From NCBI GenBank assembly GCA_002297005.1, contig DBIX01000073.1, forward strand, positions 1 through 46,482: a stretch of DNA of 46,482 nt, given 5' to 3'. Source of the stretch: Cyanobacteria bacterium UBA791 (GTDB lineage: Bacteria; Cyanobacteriota; Vampirovibrionia; Gastranaerophilales; Gastranaerophilaceae). This document shows, one piece after another, positions 17,730 to 24,773 of the stretch (position 1 is the stretch's first letter; each line of letters begins with the position of its first letter). Position numbers and translations under genes: made by a program. A model generated the notes under the pieces. It was given only the letters and a program-made list of their open reading frames with translations. It did not search any database and had not been told where the DNA came from.

Positions 17730-18374
17730 ATGGTTTCAAACTACGTTTCAGAACTAATTTCATTTAGCAAAAGTGCTAAAAAGACTGTAAATACAAAAGA
17801 TCCATTGAGAGCATTATCCACAGTTGGTTATGCTGCAAAATTCATAGATAAAACTGCAAAATTGTCGGATACGACGGCTGGACAGTTTGCAACCGAATTA
17901 ATTGATACATTTGCAAAAGCCACCGACGGCACAGGACTTGGAGCATGTGCAAAAGGAGCATTAAATATTGCTAAGCATACAGATGAAATTGGTATGCTCC
18001 GTTCTGGTATAAAAACTTTCAAATCAGACTCCCCAGCTAGAACATTTCTAAAAGAGGGTTGTGGATGGATTGGACGTTTTATCTGCAAGGATTTAGTACT
18101 TGAACACGGAGCAAAACTACTGAATATAAAGGGTGTTAAACCACTATCTGATGCCGTAACAAAATTTTCTAAAAACACAAAAGGATTTGGACAAGTTCCA
18201 AATGTAATTGGTGGTGTTGCTTATTCATTTGCCAAAGAAGTTGGTAAAAAAGGCGGAAAAAAGGTCGGTAATTTTATTGCCGACAAGCTCGGACTACCAC
18301 CTGAAAAACAAAAAACTCCAAATAATAACGAAGAATTATCTCCAAGAGAATTGGCACATGCTCCTTTACGCTAA
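17730..18374 (+). CDS. Unknown-family protein, divergent paralogue copy 3 of 3
   Basis: A 214-aa protein with the same block order as copies 1 and 2 (ALSTVGYAAK, KSDSPARTFLKE, IKGVKPLSDAV, KFSKNTKGFGQVP, ADKLGLPPE) but much more divergent. It lacks most of the cysteines and has a different C-terminus, ending AHAPLR instead of KKEYYWG. A Lys/Gly run (GKKGGKKVG) replaces the GKAGKW block. It starts 3 bases after copy 2, using the GGGG within the last codons of copy 2 as a possible Shine-Dalgarno. Divergence plus retention suggests a specialised partner or different role. Function unknown. Confidence 0.78.
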   Translation: MVSNYVSELISFSKSAKKTVNTKDPLRALSTVGYAAKFIDKTAKLSDTTAGQFATELIDTFAKATDGTGLGACAKGALNIAKHTDEIGMLRSGIKTFKSDSPARTFLKEGCGWIGRFICKDLVLEHGAKLLNIKGVKPLSDAVTKFSKNTKGFGQVPNVIGGVAYSFAKEVGKKGGKKVGNFIADKLGLPPEKQKTPNNNEELSPRELAHAPLR

Positions 18375-18466
18375 ATTTTAAGTAAATATTACATTTTCGT
18401 TAGAAAGCATTTAAAATTTAATTCCTTTTTAGTACACTAGAAACAACTAGACAAAAAGGAGTTTAT

Positions 18467-19741
18467 ATGGAAAGATTAATCGGAGTTCTTGGTATTGTTG
18501 TTATTTTATTTATAGCATTCTTGTTAAGTAATAACAAAAAAGCCATCAACTATAAAACAATTGGTATTGGCTTAGCATTACAATTTTTATTTGCTATTTT
18601 TATTTTTAAAGTACCAGTTGGTCAAAAAATATTTTTAACTATCGGTCATAGTATCGAAAAATTATTAGAAATCGCAAACATAGGTGGTGCATTTGTATTT
18701 GGACCATTCGTTGATAACAAAACACTAAGCTCAGTATTCGGCGAAGGTACAATGATTTTTGCAGCACAATTAATAAGTGCGACTATTTTCATGATGATGT
18801 TAGTAAACATTCTTTATTACTACGGAATTATGCAAAGAGTTGTAACTGTACTTGGTAAAGCAATGAATAAAATCATGAAAGTTAGCGGTGCGGAAGCTCT
18901 TTCTAACGTAGCAAGTGCTTTCGTTGGTCAAGTAACAGCACAAATTATGATTAAACCATATTTACCAAAATTAACTCGTTCTGAACTATTAGCTTCAATG
19001 GCAGGTTCAATGGCTTGTACATCAGGAGCTATGATGCCAGTATATGCAATGATGGGTATTCCAATCGTATATGTATTAGCTTCAGCCATTATGGCTATCC
19101 CTGGGGCATTAGTTATTTCAAAACTTGTTTATCCAGAAGTTGATTCACCTGAAACAATGGAAAACATCAAATTAAGCAGAAGAAAAACTCACGTTAATGT
19201 TTTTGACGCAATTGCATCAGGTGCATCAGAAGGTATGACAGTTTCACTTACTGTTGTAGCAATGTTGTTAGCAATCGTTGCGTTAATTTCATTAATTGAC
19301 TATATCTTAGGTATGTGTGGTAACTTTATTTACACAACATTCCATTTAACAGCACCAGTTCTTGGTTTTGATTTACAACACTTATCATTAAAAATGATTT
19401 TAGGTAAATTCTTCGCTATCTTCGCATTCTTAATGGGTACACCACCTCAAGATGTATTCAACGTTGGTGGCGTAATCGGTTTAAAAGTTGTATCAAACGA
19501 AGTTTACGGTTATGCTGACTTAATGGCAATCAAAGACATCATTTCAAACAAAGCATTTATTATTACATCATTTGCAATTTGTTCATTTGGTAACTTTGGT
19601 TCTATTGCAACTCAAATCGGTGCTATCGGCGGACTTGCTCCTAACCAAAGAAAAAATCTTGCAAGATTAGGTTTAAGAGCATTAATCTGCGGTGTTTTAA
19701 CATGTTTTGTTTCAGCTTGTATTGCTGGCATCTTGTTATAA
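18467..19741 (+). CDS. Concentrative nucleoside transporter (CNT/NupC family)
   Basis: A 424-aa inner-membrane protein with about ten hydrophobic segments, expected to take up nucleosides by cation symport. Family marks are the N-terminal repeat of hydrophobic helices, FGEGTMIFAAQ, the GSMACTSGAMMPVYAMMG region, SEGMTVSLTVVAMLLA, and the C-terminal FGNFGSIATQIGAIGGLAP. Length agrees with bacterial NupC-type members (about 400 aa). AAAAAGGAG lies upstream of the start, and a strong terminator follows, so it is likely transcribed alone. Whether it prefers purine or pyrimidine nucleosides cannot be judged by eye. Confidence 0.92.
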   Translation: MERLIGVLGIVVILFIAFLLSNNKKAINYKTIGIGLALQFLFAIFIFKVPVGQKIFLTIGHSIEKLLEIANIGGAFVFGPFVDNKTLSSVFGEGTMIFAAQLISATIFMMMLVNILYYYGIMQRVVTVLGKAMNKIMKVSGAEALSNVASAFVGQVTAQIMIKPYLPKLTRSELLASMAGSMACTSGAMMPVYAMMGIPIVYVLASAIMAIPGALVISKLVYPEVDSPETMENIKLSRRKTHVNVFDAIASGASEGMTVSLTVVAMLLAIVALISLIDYILGMCGNFIYTTFHLTAPVLGFDLQHLSLKMILGKFFAIFAFLMGTPPQDVFNVGGVIGLKVVSNEVYGYADLMAIKDIISNKAFIITSFAICSFGNFGSIATQIGAIGGLAPNQRKNLARLGLRALICGVLTCFVSACIAGILL

Positions 19742-19760
19742 GATATATTTAAATAATTCT

Positions 19761-19800
19761 AAAAGAGGCGACTTTGATTTTAATCAAAGTCGCCTCTTTT
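19761..19800 (+). terminator. Strong intrinsic terminator after the nucleoside transporter
   Basis: A perfect 19-base inverted repeat (19761-19779 with 19782-19800) whose core is GAGGCGACTTTGATT, followed by T residues on the plus strand. The A run on the left makes it usable in both directions. Confidence 0.9.
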
Positions 19801-19809
19801 TTACAAATA

Positions 19810-19856
19810 AAAAAAATCGGTCAATCCCTACAAAGATAGAAGACACCGATTTTTTT
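19810..19856 (-). terminator. Intrinsic terminator after the 53-aa gene
   Basis: AAAAAAATCGGT (19810-19821) pairs with ACCGATTTTTTT (19845-19856) around a 23-base loop. On the minus strand the hairpin ends in seven T, 20 bases past the stop of the small gene. Confidence 0.7.
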
Positions 19857-19876
19857 GTTTAAACTTGCTTAACTCG

Positions 19877-20038
19877 TTATGCTTGGAAAGCAGCTGAAGC
19901 ACCTGAGTTAGTATTATTATCTGAGAAACCAAAGCCAAATGCTGAATTGATAAATGCCATTTTTGGAGCTTCTTTAGTTTCATCTGCTTTTTTATTATCT
20001 TTGATTGCTGTCAATGCGTTGATACCATTTAATTCCAT
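19877..20038 (-). CDS. Small uncharacterised protein, 53 aa
   Basis: Translates as MELNGINALTAIKDNKKADE, followed by a Lys/Glu/Pro stretch, then MAFINSAFGFGFSD and an Asn/Ser/Ala-rich end (SGASAAFQA). A strong AAAGGAG lies 9 bases upstream of ATG 20038, and an intrinsic terminator follows the stop, so I regard it as real although short. No TM segment, cysteine or known motif is seen. It lies 103 bases beyond gmhA on the same strand and could be read from that operon or from its own promoter. Function unknown. The GFGF and Ser/Ala tail suggest a disordered or peptide-like product. Confidence 0.65.
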   Translation of the reverse strand: MELNGINALTAIKDNKKADETKEAPKMAFINSAFGFGFSDNNTNSGASAAFQA

Positions 20039-20141
20039 AACTTTTCTCCTTTAAATCTCTTTATATATCTCGTACTTATATAAAGTATTTTTGTTTTCAA
20101 AAATTGCCTTTTTGGAGTAATTTATATTAAGAAATGTTACA

Positions 20142-20708
20142 TTAAGTATATAATGCATCCTCTACAACTTTACAAATTAAATGTCCCAACAGCATTTGAG
20201 CCTCTTGTATAATTGGAACTTCATCAGATGGAATTTTCACTAATAAGTCACAAAGATTATCCATAGTTGTTTTAGATTTTCTTGTTAGACCTATAGTTAT
20301 TAAGCCCATTTCTTTAGATATTTTTAAAGCTTCAACAATATTTTCGGAGTTTCCAGAAGTTGAAAGAGCAAATACTATATCACCTTTTTTACCTATGGCT
20401 TCAATTTGTCTTGAAAATACTTTTTCGTAGCCATAATCGTTTGATAAAGCTGTAATAACAGAATTATTTGCACAAAGTGAAATAGCATTAAAAGCGTGTC
20501 TTTCTTTTAAAAATCTTGAAACAAACTCTGTTGCCAAATGATTTGAGTCACTTGCAGAACCTCCATTACCTATAAACAAAAGTTTATTACCATTTTTTAA
20601 AGTTTCAACAACGACTTTTGTAATTTTATCTAGCGTATCGATAAAATTATCGTCATTTAACATTAAAGTTTGAGTTGCAATAGATTCTTGTAAGTAACCT
20701 TTTATCAT
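20142..20708 (-). CDS. gmhA: Sedoheptulose 7-phosphate isomerase (SIS domain)
   Basis: Converts sedoheptulose 7-phosphate to D-glycero-D-manno-heptose 7-phosphate, the first step to ADP- or GDP-heptose for lipopolysaccharide or other surface glycans. The 188-aa single SIS domain has GNGGSASDSNHLATEF, the phosphate-binding STSGNSENIVEAL, and the catalytic region EAQMLLGHLIC near the C-terminus. GGAG lies upstream of the start. It is the last clear gene of the leftward operon beginning with the LOG-like gene, 3 bases after gloA. No other heptose genes are in the window. Confidence 0.92.
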   Translation of the reverse strand: MIKGYLQESIATQTLMLNDDNFIDTLDKITKVVVETLKNGNKLLFIGNGGSASDSNHLATEFVSRFLKERHAFNAISLCANNSVITALSNDYGYEKVFSRQIEAIGKKGDIVFALSTSGNSENIVEALKISKEMGLITIGLTRKSKTTMDNLCDLLVKIPSDEVPIIQEAQMLLGHLICKVVEDALYT

Positions 20709-20711
20709 TAA

Positions 20712-21092
20712 TTATTCTCCAACATGTTGAATTAACTCAATTTGATTTCCGTCTGGATCAAGCACAAATGCAATTTTTGTACCAGAAAAAACTACATAAG
20801 GTTCATACAAATATTCATAACCTAGATTGTGTAATTTTTTAGTAAATTCATCCATAGAGTCGACAGAAAAGGCAAAATGTCCAAACGCATTACCATTTTC
20901 GTAGCCATTTTCAGGAATTTCATCATTTACTGTTAATTCTATTTGAGCAGTATGTTCTTCGTCTTCTAAATAAATCAATTCGCAATCATCAAGTCTTTTT
21001 TTCTTTGCGATTGACATATTCAATAATTTTTCATAAAAATCTAATGATTTTTGAACATCTTTTACTCTTATCATTGCATGTAAAAATTTCAT
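20712..21092 (-). CDS. Lactoylglutathione lyase-like VOC-family protein
   Basis: A 126-aa vicinal-oxygen-chelate protein of glyoxalase I type. Likely metal ligands are His in LHAMIRV (H5), Glu in QIELT, His in GHFAF and Glu in QIELIQH near the C-terminus, the spacing seen in bacterial GloA. That enzyme isomerises the hemithioacetal of methylglyoxal and a thiol cofactor. Whether this lineage uses glutathione is unknown, so the substrate is uncertain. AAAGGA precedes the start within the end of ispF, and the genes are separated by 2 bases. Confidence 0.82.
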   Translation of the reverse strand: MKFLHAMIRVKDVQKSLDFYEKLLNMSIAKKKRLDDCELIYLEDEEHTAQIELTVNDEIPENGYENGNAFGHFAFSVDSMDEFTKKLHNLGYEYLYEPYVVFSGTKIAFVLDPDGNQIELIQHVGE

Positions 21093-21094
21093 AA

Positions 21095-21574
21095 TTAATT
21101 ATCCTTTCTAAGCATAACGACTGCACTTGCCTCAATTGCTCTTTTTTCGCCAACCGCATCCATTTGCTCATTTGTTTTAGCCTTAATAGAAAGTTGATTT
21201 TCATCAATTTCCATAACTTCTGACAACTTCTTAACCATATTCGGAATATGTGGTTTCATTTTAGGTTCTTGTAAAATTATATTTGAATCAATATTATTGA
21301 TTACGTAACCTTTTTCCTTAATTAGCCCCATAACATTTTTCAAAAGCTCAACGCTTGAAATACCTTTGTATTTAGGGTCTGTATCAGGAAAATGAGTTCC
21401 AATATCAGAAAGAGCCAAAGCCCCTAAAATACCGTCAATAATTGCATGAATAAGTACATCAGCATCAGAATGACCTAACAAACCTTTTTCGTAAGGAATT
21501 TCAATTCCACCTATAATAAGCGGTCTATCATCAACCAATTTATGAATATCGTAACCTAACCCTACTCTAAACAT
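21095..21574 (-). CDS. ispF: 2-C-methyl-D-erythritol 2,4-cyclodiphosphate synthase
   Basis: MEP-pathway enzyme forming the cyclic diphosphate precursor of isoprenoids. The metal-binding GYDIHKL at the N-terminus and LGHSDADVLIHAI are diagnostic, with SDIGTHFPDTD and the C-terminal NEQMDAVGEKRAIEASAVVM completing the family pattern. The frame also has a GTG two codons earlier (21580), but ATG 21574 is favoured because AGGTG lies just upstream. Length about 159 aa is normal. It sits 6 bases after the HAD gene in the leftward operon. No ispD is visible nearby. Confidence 0.94.
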   Translation of the reverse strand: MFRVGLGYDIHKLVDDRPLIIGGIEIPYEKGLLGHSDADVLIHAIIDGILGALALSDIGTHFPDTDPKYKGISSVELLKNVMGLIKEKGYVINNIDSNIILQEPKMKPHIPNMVKKLSEVMEIDENQLSIKAKTNEQMDAVGEKRAIEASAVVMLRKDN

Positions 21575-21580
21575 TTTCAC

Positions 21581-22381
21581 CTACTTTACAAACTTTTCTA
21601 TTGCCTTTACAAAACCGTCGTTATCAACAGTATCAGTAACATAATCAGCAATTGCTTTCAATTCGTCAGTTGCATTACCCATAGCAACCTTTACACCACC
21701 TGATTGCAACAATTCTATATCGTTGTTATGATCGCCAATTGTAAGTGTTTCTTCTTTAGAAATGCCAAACATATTTTGTAAATATCTTAAACCATCGCCT
21801 TTTGTTGCTTCCTTGTGACAAATTTCACAGAAAAAGTCTGTTGATTTGCAGATAAATAATTCAGGATGTTCTTTTTTTAAATAATTTGTTAATCTATCAA
21901 TTTTTTCTGCATTATTGTAATCAATCAACAAGATTTTATTAACTCTATCAATGTTTAATTCATCAAAAGGCTTAACAGTAAACGGAATTTTTTGATAATC
22001 AACATATTTTTTAGTAAATTCATTTTCAGCTTCAACATATAGGTTATCATTCATGTACAAATTCATGTGCACATGTTCTGATTTACCCCAATCTAAAATT
22101 TTCTTAGCTGTCTCATTTGGAATATCACGTTCATATAAAATCTTTTCTTGAGGAATATTTTCACAAACTAAAGCCCCTTGAAAAGATACAACTGGAGAGT
22201 TTATACCAATAACATCAGCGATTTTTTTTGCAGAACGATTCATTCTACCAGTAACCAAAACTACTTTTACACCGGATTTATCCAAATTTCTAAGACAATC
22301 AAGAACTGCGGGATTAAATTCTCCATTATGTTTTAAAATAGTTCCATCAATATCTGTAGCTACCATTTTAATCTTTGTCAT
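21581..22381 (-). CDS. Cof-type HAD-IIB phosphatase
   Basis: A 266-aa cytoplasmic sugar or nucleotide phosphatase of the Cof/YbiV group. Motif I is DIDGTIL with the nucleophile and acid Asp pair, motif II the Thr of VLVTGRM, motif III the Lys of KEATKGDG, and motif IV GDHNNDIELL. The insert between motifs II and III is the C2B cap that sets substrate choice, so the substrate cannot be named. A Shine-Dalgarno GAGGTAGG precedes ATG 22381. It lies between the NUDIX gene (18-base gap) and ispF. Confidence 0.88.
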   Translation of the reverse strand: MTKIKMVATDIDGTILKHNGEFNPAVLDCLRNLDKSGVKVVLVTGRMNRSAKKIADVIGINSPVVSFQGALVCENIPQEKILYERDIPNETAKKILDWGKSEHVHMNLYMNDNLYVEAENEFTKKYVDYQKIPFTVKPFDELNIDRVNKILLIDYNNAEKIDRLTNYLKKEHPELFICKSTDFFCEICHKEATKGDGLRYLQNMFGISKEETLTIGDHNNDIELLQSGGVKVAMGNATDELKAIADYVTDTVDNDGFVKAIEKFVK

Positions 22382-22399
22382 AACCTACCTCTATAATAT

Positions 22400-22927
22400 T
22401 TATAATTTAAAAGCTCTCATTAATGCACAAATTGTTTTTGAATCATTTATTTCGCCATTTTTAATCATTTCAAAAATATCATCTAATTTGTATTCATACG
22501 CTTCAATAATTTCGCCATCATCAGGACACGGAGCATCATAATACAAATCAGTCGCTAAGAATAAATATAATTTTTCATCGCAAATACCTGGAGTTGTATT
22601 AATATAACCCAAATCTTTCCAATTTCTAGCTCTATAACCTGTTTCTTCTAAAAGTTCTCTTTTAATTGCTTCGTGAACATCTTCACCTTTTTCTAATTTA
22701 CCAGCAGGTAATTCTAGAGAAACCTTTTGAATTGCGTAACGATATTGTTTTACCATAAGAATTGTATTTTCGTCTTTCATCGCAACCGCAACAACTCCGC
22801 CTGGGTGTCTAATTACTTCTCTAAAAGACTTTTTACCATCTGGAAGTTCAATATCATCAAGCGTAATATTAATAACTTTTCCCTCATAAGTTACTTTTGT
22901 GCTTAATTGTTTTTCTACAAATTCCAT
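22400..22927 (-). CDS. NUDIX hydrolase, ADP-ribose pyrophosphatase-like
   Basis: A 175-aa NUDIX protein. The box begins AGKLEKGEDVHEAIKREL and continues LEETGY, fitting the GX5EX7REUXEEXGU rule with all metal-binding glutamates present. The upstream HPGGVVAVAMK and QYRYAI segments and the C-terminal CPDDGEIIEAYEY match ADP-ribose pyrophosphatases (NudF type), which clear ADP-ribose and related nucleoside diphosphate sugars. GGTGGAG lies upstream of the start, 7 bases after the HEAT-like gene. Confidence 0.88.
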   Translation of the reverse strand: MEFVEKQLSTKVTYEGKVINITLDDIELPDGKKSFREVIRHPGGVVAVAMKDENTILMVKQYRYAIQKVSLELPAGKLEKGEDVHEAIKRELLEETGYRARNWKDLGYINTTPGICDEKLYLFLATDLYYDAPCPDDGEIIEAYEYKLDDIFEMIKNGEINDSKTICALMRAFKL

Positions 22928-22934
22928 ACTCCAC

Positions 22935-24098
22935 CTACAATGCTATAATTATAGCTTTTATATTTTCATCTGACATATTTTTCAAAATTTCATTTTTATC
23001 TACTAGATTCATTTTTCCTAATATTTTTAACGCAGATAAAGCTTTTAATACAATCGTTGGATTTTTTGAAAAAGTTAATTTTACAAGTTTTTCTTCGTCC
23101 TTTACCAAATCAATAGCTGTTAATACAAAATCACTATTTTCATCAAGTTCTGCATCTGCTAAATCAGTCAACATATTTGTATCAACAGAAGATAATAATT
23201 TTTTAATATCATAAATTTCATTTTTTGTATTTTTATCTTCATCATACAAATATTCATCATTCTCTGTTAATGTATTGAATTTATCTTTTGCATTTAATAC
23301 TATCAAAGCCTCTTTAGAACCCAAATTGTTTAATAAACAACATAAAACATCATATAGTTGATAATCAAAAACTTGAGCTAAAGAAGTAACTTCACCTAGT
23401 CCATCAATAATTAGATTTATCAAATATAGAGCAGATTCTGAATCATAATCTAAAATATTAAAAATGCTATCCAAATATGGAACTTCTGCTGCAATATTTT
23501 CAGCCATTGAAGAATTTTTTAATGTAGCCAATATGCTAGGTATAGCATTTTTATCTCCATAGGCAACTAAAAATTTAACTGCTGAGAGTTTTTCAAAATC
23601 ATCACTTGATGACAATGTATTTAAAGCTTTTTCGTATAATTCTCTATCTTCTAAAGATGCAAGAGCTTCTGCACAATTTAATGCTAAAGGTTCAAACTCA
23701 GAATACGCATATTCTTTTAGCTCGTTTAATCCTGCAGTACTTTTTACAATTGAAAAGAATTTTGCACAATATGCTTTTTCATTTTCTGAACCATTTTTAA
23801 AAATCTCTAAAATTTCTGCTATCAAATCGTTGTCAGAAAATTTAGCTAAAGATTTTGCTATAAATTCTACATAAGATGGTGAATAATACGGTAAAAATTT
23901 AATTAAATTCTTGTAATTAGAAGAATTAACTGCATTTTCAAGCCTTGATGAAACATTATTTTTTATAAAATCAAACAAAAAATCGTCTTGATTTACAAGT
24001 TCTTCAAAAGTCTTGAAATCAGCATTATTGACAATATGAGAAGCAGCCATCTCATAGTCAGGTTTATTCTTAGAAGTAAGCTTTTTAACTAAAGACAT
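22935..24098 (-). CDS. HEAT-repeat-like all-helical protein of unknown function
   Basis: A 387-aa acidic protein made almost wholly of paired helices about 30-40 residues apart (for example FEPLALNCAEALASL, DFEKLSAVKFLVAYGD, NPTIVLKALSALKILG). This resembles HEAT/ARM repeat scaffolds that bind other proteins. No signal peptide, TM segment or catalytic motif is present. Its start overlaps the stop of the LOG-like gene by one base (TAATG), so the two are coupled and may act together. Function unknown; the repeat assignment is by pattern only. Confidence 0.7.
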   Translation of the reverse strand: MSLVKKLTSKNKPDYEMAASHIVNNADFKTFEELVNQDDFLFDFIKNNVSSRLENAVNSSNYKNLIKFLPYYSPSYVEFIAKSLAKFSDNDLIAEILEIFKNGSENEKAYCAKFFSIVKSTAGLNELKEYAYSEFEPLALNCAEALASLEDRELYEKALNTLSSSDDFEKLSAVKFLVAYGDKNAIPSILATLKNSSMAENIAAEVPYLDSIFNILDYDSESALYLINLIIDGLGEVTSLAQVFDYQLYDVLCCLLNNLGSKEALIVLNAKDKFNTLTENDEYLYDEDKNTKNEIYDIKKLLSSVDTNMLTDLADAELDENSDFVLTAIDLVKDEEKLVKLTFSKNPTIVLKALSALKILGKMNLVDKNEILKNMSDENIKAIIIAL

Positions 24099-24694
24099 TA
24101 ATCTAAATAGAAAGCTGTAATAACTTTGTGACCTTCTTCTGCATATTCAATTGCACCATGAAGAGTTTTTGAAGTATGTGATAAGAAACAGATTAATTGA
24201 TTACAATCATCAATAATTTCTCTGTTGCAAACTCTTGATGCATCAGCAAGAGTCATCATAGCTCTATCAGGGTGTTCAACGATGTTTGGAACACCAATTA
24301 GTTGGTCTTGAACGTCAGAAGGTTGTTGACCTATTGTTTGAGGTAAAATAACTTTTAATTTATCAGGATTAGCTTTCATAGCACCACGAATAGCAGCTGC
24401 GTTTGTACCAGAAGAACCACCTGAAGTAATAATTGTATTACCTTGCATAGCTAAAGCTGTAACAAGTGTTTCAATAATTTGTTGGTGAGTGATTGCAAGA
24501 TTACGGCTACCGATAACTGCAATTTTTTTAGACGATTGATGAATAGTTGCTAATTCCATAGCTAGTTCATCAACTGTATCTGGAGAATCAGAACTTACAG
24601 TATCCAAATCATCAAGAGGAACCATTATAGTACCTTGATTTTCTGAACCTTCGCCATCTGAATTAACAATTTTATCTAATTTTTCGTCTATCAT
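24098..24694 (-). CDS. DprA/LOG-like Rossmann-fold protein, cyanobacterial type
   Basis: A 198-aa protein with a disordered acidic N-terminus (about 1-55), then a SLOG-type Rossmann domain: KIAVIGSRNLAITHQQ, NTIITSGGSSGTNAAAIRGA and SRVCNREIIDDCNQLICF. This resembles a short family in Cyanobacteria annotated DNA recombination-mediator protein A, related to the nucleotide-binding fold of DprA and LOG proteins. DprA loads RecA on single-stranded DNA, but this short form lacks the DprA flanking domains, so nucleotide or ligand binding is the safer reading. It heads the leftward operon with AGGTAGGG upstream and is coupled to the HEAT-like gene. Confidence 0.75.
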   Translation of the reverse strand: MIDEKLDKIVNSDGEGSENQGTIMVPLDDLDTVSSDSPDTVDELAMELATIHQSSKKIAVIGSRNLAITHQQIIETLVTALAMQGNTIITSGGSSGTNAAAIRGAMKANPDKLKVILPQTIGQQPSDVQDQLIGVPNIVEHPDRAMMTLADASRVCNREIIDDCNQLICFLSHTSKTLHGAIEYAEEGHKVITAFYLD

Positions 24695-24710
24695 ACGCCC
24701 TACCTTATAA

Positions 24711-24737
24711 TTGCAAAATTTATTATTTTAGTATAAT
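24711..24737 (+). promoter_or_regulatory. Probable pcrA promoter
   Basis: TTGCAA (24711-24716) and a consensus -10 TATAAT (24732-24737) are 15 bases apart, a short but usable spacing, about 36 bases before the start codon. The -10 is clear and the -35 weak. Confidence 0.45.
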
Positions 24738-24773
24738 AATAGTATCATAAAAGTTTTTTTTTGTGAATAGGGT

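Noticed and set aside
16294..18374. Prophage or insertion-sequence remnant explaining the paralogue cluster
   Set aside because: No transposase, integrase, terminal inverted repeats or target duplications were seen, and base composition matches the flanks.
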